Shown one piece after another: positions 6,042 through 7,640 of a stretch of 7,640 nt of DNA (its first letter is position 1; each line of letters begins with the position of its first letter). The stretch comes from an uncultured Lysobacteraceae bacterium (lineage in GTDB: Bacteria; Pseudomonadota; Gammaproteobacteria; Xanthomonadales; Rhodanobacteraceae): positions 1-7,640 of the forward strand of contig CAMLSI010000249.1 in assembly GCA_946482585.1 (NCBI GenBank), written 5' to 3'. The position numbers and the translations under genes are program-made. The notes under the pieces were generated by a model. It was not told the DNA's origin and did no database searches. It was given only the letters and a program-made list of their open reading frames with translations.

Positions 6042-7526
6042 TCACGGCGAACCGATCGCCGCCTGATACGCGAGCCACGCATCGACGCGGCCGTAGCCGA
6101 CCATGTGATTCGGGCGCGTGCCCGACGTCGTGCCGCCGCAGGTCTGGCTGAAGGGCACGCTCGCGGCGACGACGCTCTGACGCAGCAGCTGCGCGACCAG
6201 CGCCGGATTGCCCTTGAGCGACGGTTTGGCCGACATCATCAACGCGACGACGCCGGCGACGTGCGGCGTGGCCATGCTCGTGCCGCTCATGGTGCCGTAG
6301 CCGCCGCTGCGCAGGCTCGAGCGCACGTTGACGCCGGGTGCGCTGAGATCGGGCTTGATCGCGCTGATGCCCGGCACCGGTCCGCGGCTCGAGAAGCTCG
6401 CGAGGCTGTCGCTCGTGGTGCCGGTCGCGCCGACGACGAAAGCCGATGCGTAGATCGCGGGCGGATCGCCGATCGTCGAGCACGACGAGCCGTCATTGCC
6501 GGCCGCGGCGACGACCATGACGCCGCCGGCGACGAGATTGTCGACCGCGGTCTTGATCTCGTTGCCGGTGGTGCAGCCTTCGGACGGAATGCAGCCCCAG
6601 GAATTGCTCGTGACGTCGGGCGCGAGATCCGGGTTGGGAGCGGCGTTCGAAAGATTGGTCGGCGCGAGCATCCACTGCAGGCATTCGATGTAGCGCGCCG
6701 GCGTGCCGTAGCCCGCGGCCATGTTGCGGCAGCCGACCCACTTGGCGCGCGGCGCGACGCCGATCTGGTTGCTGCCGCCGTCGTCGCCCGCGAAGGTGCC
6801 GGCCGTGTGCGTGCCGTGACCCTGGTCGTCGCAGGGCGCGACGGTGTTGTTGCCGCAACTGTTGCCCGATGCGTTGTGGATCGCATCGTGCCAGTGATAG
6901 TTGTGATTCGCGCTGGTGCCGTTCCAGCCGCGGTACTGGTTCTTGAGCGCGGCGTGATCCCACTTGTAGCCGGTGTCCATGCCGCCGATGACGACGCCCT
7001 GGCCGCGGAATCCGGCCGACCAGACCGACGGCGCGCGGATGCGGCTGACGCCGGTCGCGACGGCCTCGGGCACCGGCGTGCCGGGTTGCTGTTCCGGCAG
7101 GCGCTGTCGCACGAGCGGATTCGGTTCGACGCGCGCGACGTGGCGCAGTGCCGCGTCGCGCGAGCCCTGTGCGAGCTGCTGCAGATCGGCGGGGCTCAGT
7201 TCGGCCTGGATCACGTTCGCGATCCAGTACGGCTGGTGCTCGATGCCGCGCGCATCGAGCCAGGCGCGGATGCCGGCCTGCGACTCCTCCGCGCGCGCGA
7301 TCAGGTTCGCGACGAGGACGCGGCGGCGCAGCAGGTAGTCGGCGTCGGCCGCGAGCGGTGTCGTCAGCGGCGTGGCCTGATCGTCGAGGATCAGCAACAC
7401 GTCCTGCGTCGTGCCGGCACTCAGCAGCGACGGATGAACCTCGGCGGCGTGGGCGCTCATGGCGGCGCAAAGGGCGAGCCAGAGCAGATGGCGGGCTTTC
7501 GGTAACGGCTTGACGGTGCGATGCAT
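6042..7526 (-). CDS. Secreted subtilisin-family (S8) serine protease
   Basis: This 494-residue exported protease precursor has a signal peptide at residues 1-27 or 28: basic KPLPKARH, hydrophobic LLWLALCAAM, then SAHA before AEV. A propeptide of about 28-150 resembles the I9 inhibitor fold (YWIANVIQAEL, 100-110; RHVARVEPNPLVR, 128-140). The catalytic domain runs from about 155 to 490. Asp184 lies in GGMDTG, His237 in GHGTHTAG, oxyanion Asn343 in AAAGND and the nucleophile Ser417 in GTSMATPHVAG. The mature part has eight cysteines (225, 232, 267, 282, 312, 318, 349, 463), suggesting disulfides. No C-terminal PPC or sorting domain follows. The start at 7526 has GGGAGGGG (7541-7534) 7 bases upstream. 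The gene points towards pgm. A role in extracellular protein degradation is likely; the substrate is unknown. It most resembles bacillopeptidase F/Vpr-type subtilases. Confidence 0.94.
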   Translation of the reverse strand: MHRTVKPLPKARHLLWLALCAAMSAHAAEVHPSLLSAGTTQDVLLILDDQATPLTTPLAADADYLLRRRVLVANLIARAEESQAGIRAWLDARGIEHQPYWIANVIQAELSPADLQQLAQGSRDAALRHVARVEPNPLVRQRLPEQQPGTPVPEAVATGVSRIRAPSVWSAGFRGQGVVIGGMDTGYKWDHAALKNQYRGWNGTSANHNYHWHDAIHNASGNSCGNNTVAPCDDQGHGTHTAGTFAGDDGGSNQIGVAPRAKWVGCRNMAAGYGTPARYIECLQWMLAPTNLSNAAPNPDLAPDVTSNSWGCIPSEGCTTGNEIKTAVDNLVAGGVMVVAAAGNDGSSCSTIGDPPAIYASAFVVGATGTTSDSLASFSSRGPVPGISAIKPDLSAPGVNVRSSLRSGGYGTMSGTSMATPHVAGVVALMMSAKPSLKGNPALVAQLLRQSVVAASVPFSQTCGGTTSGTRPNHMVGYGRVDAWLAYQAAIGSP

Positions 7527-7640
7527 CGGTTTTCCCCTCCCAGGAAGGACCGCGGCGTTGCCGCGGGCCGGTGATGCCCGTATCGGTCGACACGGGCGAA
7601 CCGCGGCCGGCCTCGTGCGTCCGGCGACGGACGCACTCCC
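7527..7640 (-). promoter_or_regulatory. Structured leader of the S8 protease gene
   Basis: These 114 bases to the window edge contain three successive inverted repeats. They are CCGCGGC-GTT-GCCGCGG (7550-7566), GCCCGT/ACGGGC with a 10-base loop (7576-7581 with 7592-7597), and a perfect 9-bp stem GTGCGTCCG/CGGACGCAC with a GCGA loop (7615-7623 with 7628-7636). The last could be the terminator of a gene beyond the right edge, although no U-tract follows within view. No clear -35/-10 pair is seen, so the promoter may be weak, alternative-sigma, or further right. No coding sequence is supported here. Confidence 0.35.
7553..7562 (-). repeat. 10-mer shared with the propeller leader (copy 2)
   Basis: GGCAACGCCG on the minus strand, 26 bases upstream of the protease ATG. 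It is identical to the 10-mer 27 bases upstream of the propeller gene ATG. Here it covers one arm and the loop of the 7550-7566 hairpin, so the sequence is shared but the fold around it differs. Confidence 0.4.

Noticed and set aside
7464..7475. Possible lipobox around Cys20 of the protease signal peptide
   Set aside because: The -1 position is Leu rather than Gly, Ala or Ser, and a normal signal-peptidase I site (SAHA-AEV) follows, so the protein is more likely secreted than lipid-anchored.
6018..7505. 495-codon plus-strand open frame antisense to the S8 protease
   Set aside because: The minus strand encodes a protease with a complete triad. The antisense frame has only repetitive Arg/Ala/Asp-rich sequence and no sensible start context.

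Overview
The window is GC-rich bacterial DNA (roughly two thirds G+C by eye) with tightly packed genes and long antisense shadow ORFs typical of such genomes. The Pgm type, the GC bias and a secreted delta-60-repeat protein ending in an 'IFRNGNE'-like tail are most reminiscent of a gammaproteobacterium of the Xanthomonadales/Lysobacterales type. That assignment is an inference from recalled families, not a search result.

Layout, left to right. Positions 1-4188 are a minus-strand cluster transcribed in the order puuE (allantoinase), uraD (OHCU decarboxylase), a secreted delta-60-repeat beta-propeller protein, alc (allantoicase), allA (ureidoglycolate lyase, cut by the left edge). The four enzymes are consecutive steps of urate/ureide breakdown: OHCU to (S)-allantoin (UraD), allantoin to allantoate (PuuE), allantoate to ureidoglycolate plus urea (Alc), ureidoglycolate to glyoxylate plus urea (AllA). 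puuE/uraD and alc/allA each overlap by the 4 bases ATGA. The propeller gene sits between these two coupled pairs, flanked by spacers of 90 and 95 bases. Uricase and HIU hydrolase are not in the window.

Positions 4189-4349 form a divergent intergenic region. It holds a possible puuE promoter whose -35 lies inside a small palindrome, and the strong Shine-Dalgarno of pgm. Positions 4350-5996 (+) encode a complete alpha-D-glucose-phosphate-specific phosphoglucomutase containing a striking 39-base AT-rich, rare-codon patch. A perfect 12-bp hairpin (6002-6036) separates it from the convergent gene at 6042-7526 (-), a secreted subtilisin-family (S8) protease with a complete catalytic triad. The remaining 114 bases to the right edge are the protease leader, with three successive inverted repeats.

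The enzymes are ordinary members of known families. The less ordinary observations are the exported propeller inside a cytosolic purine-catabolic operon, mutually exclusive RNA pairings in the 95-base alc leader, a pairing that covers the propeller gene's Shine-Dalgarno, a 10-mer shared at nearly the same distance from the start codons of the two exported-protein genes, and the AT-rich codon patch in pgm. I found no rRNA, tRNA, CRISPR, insertion sequence or recognisable new multi-gene system.
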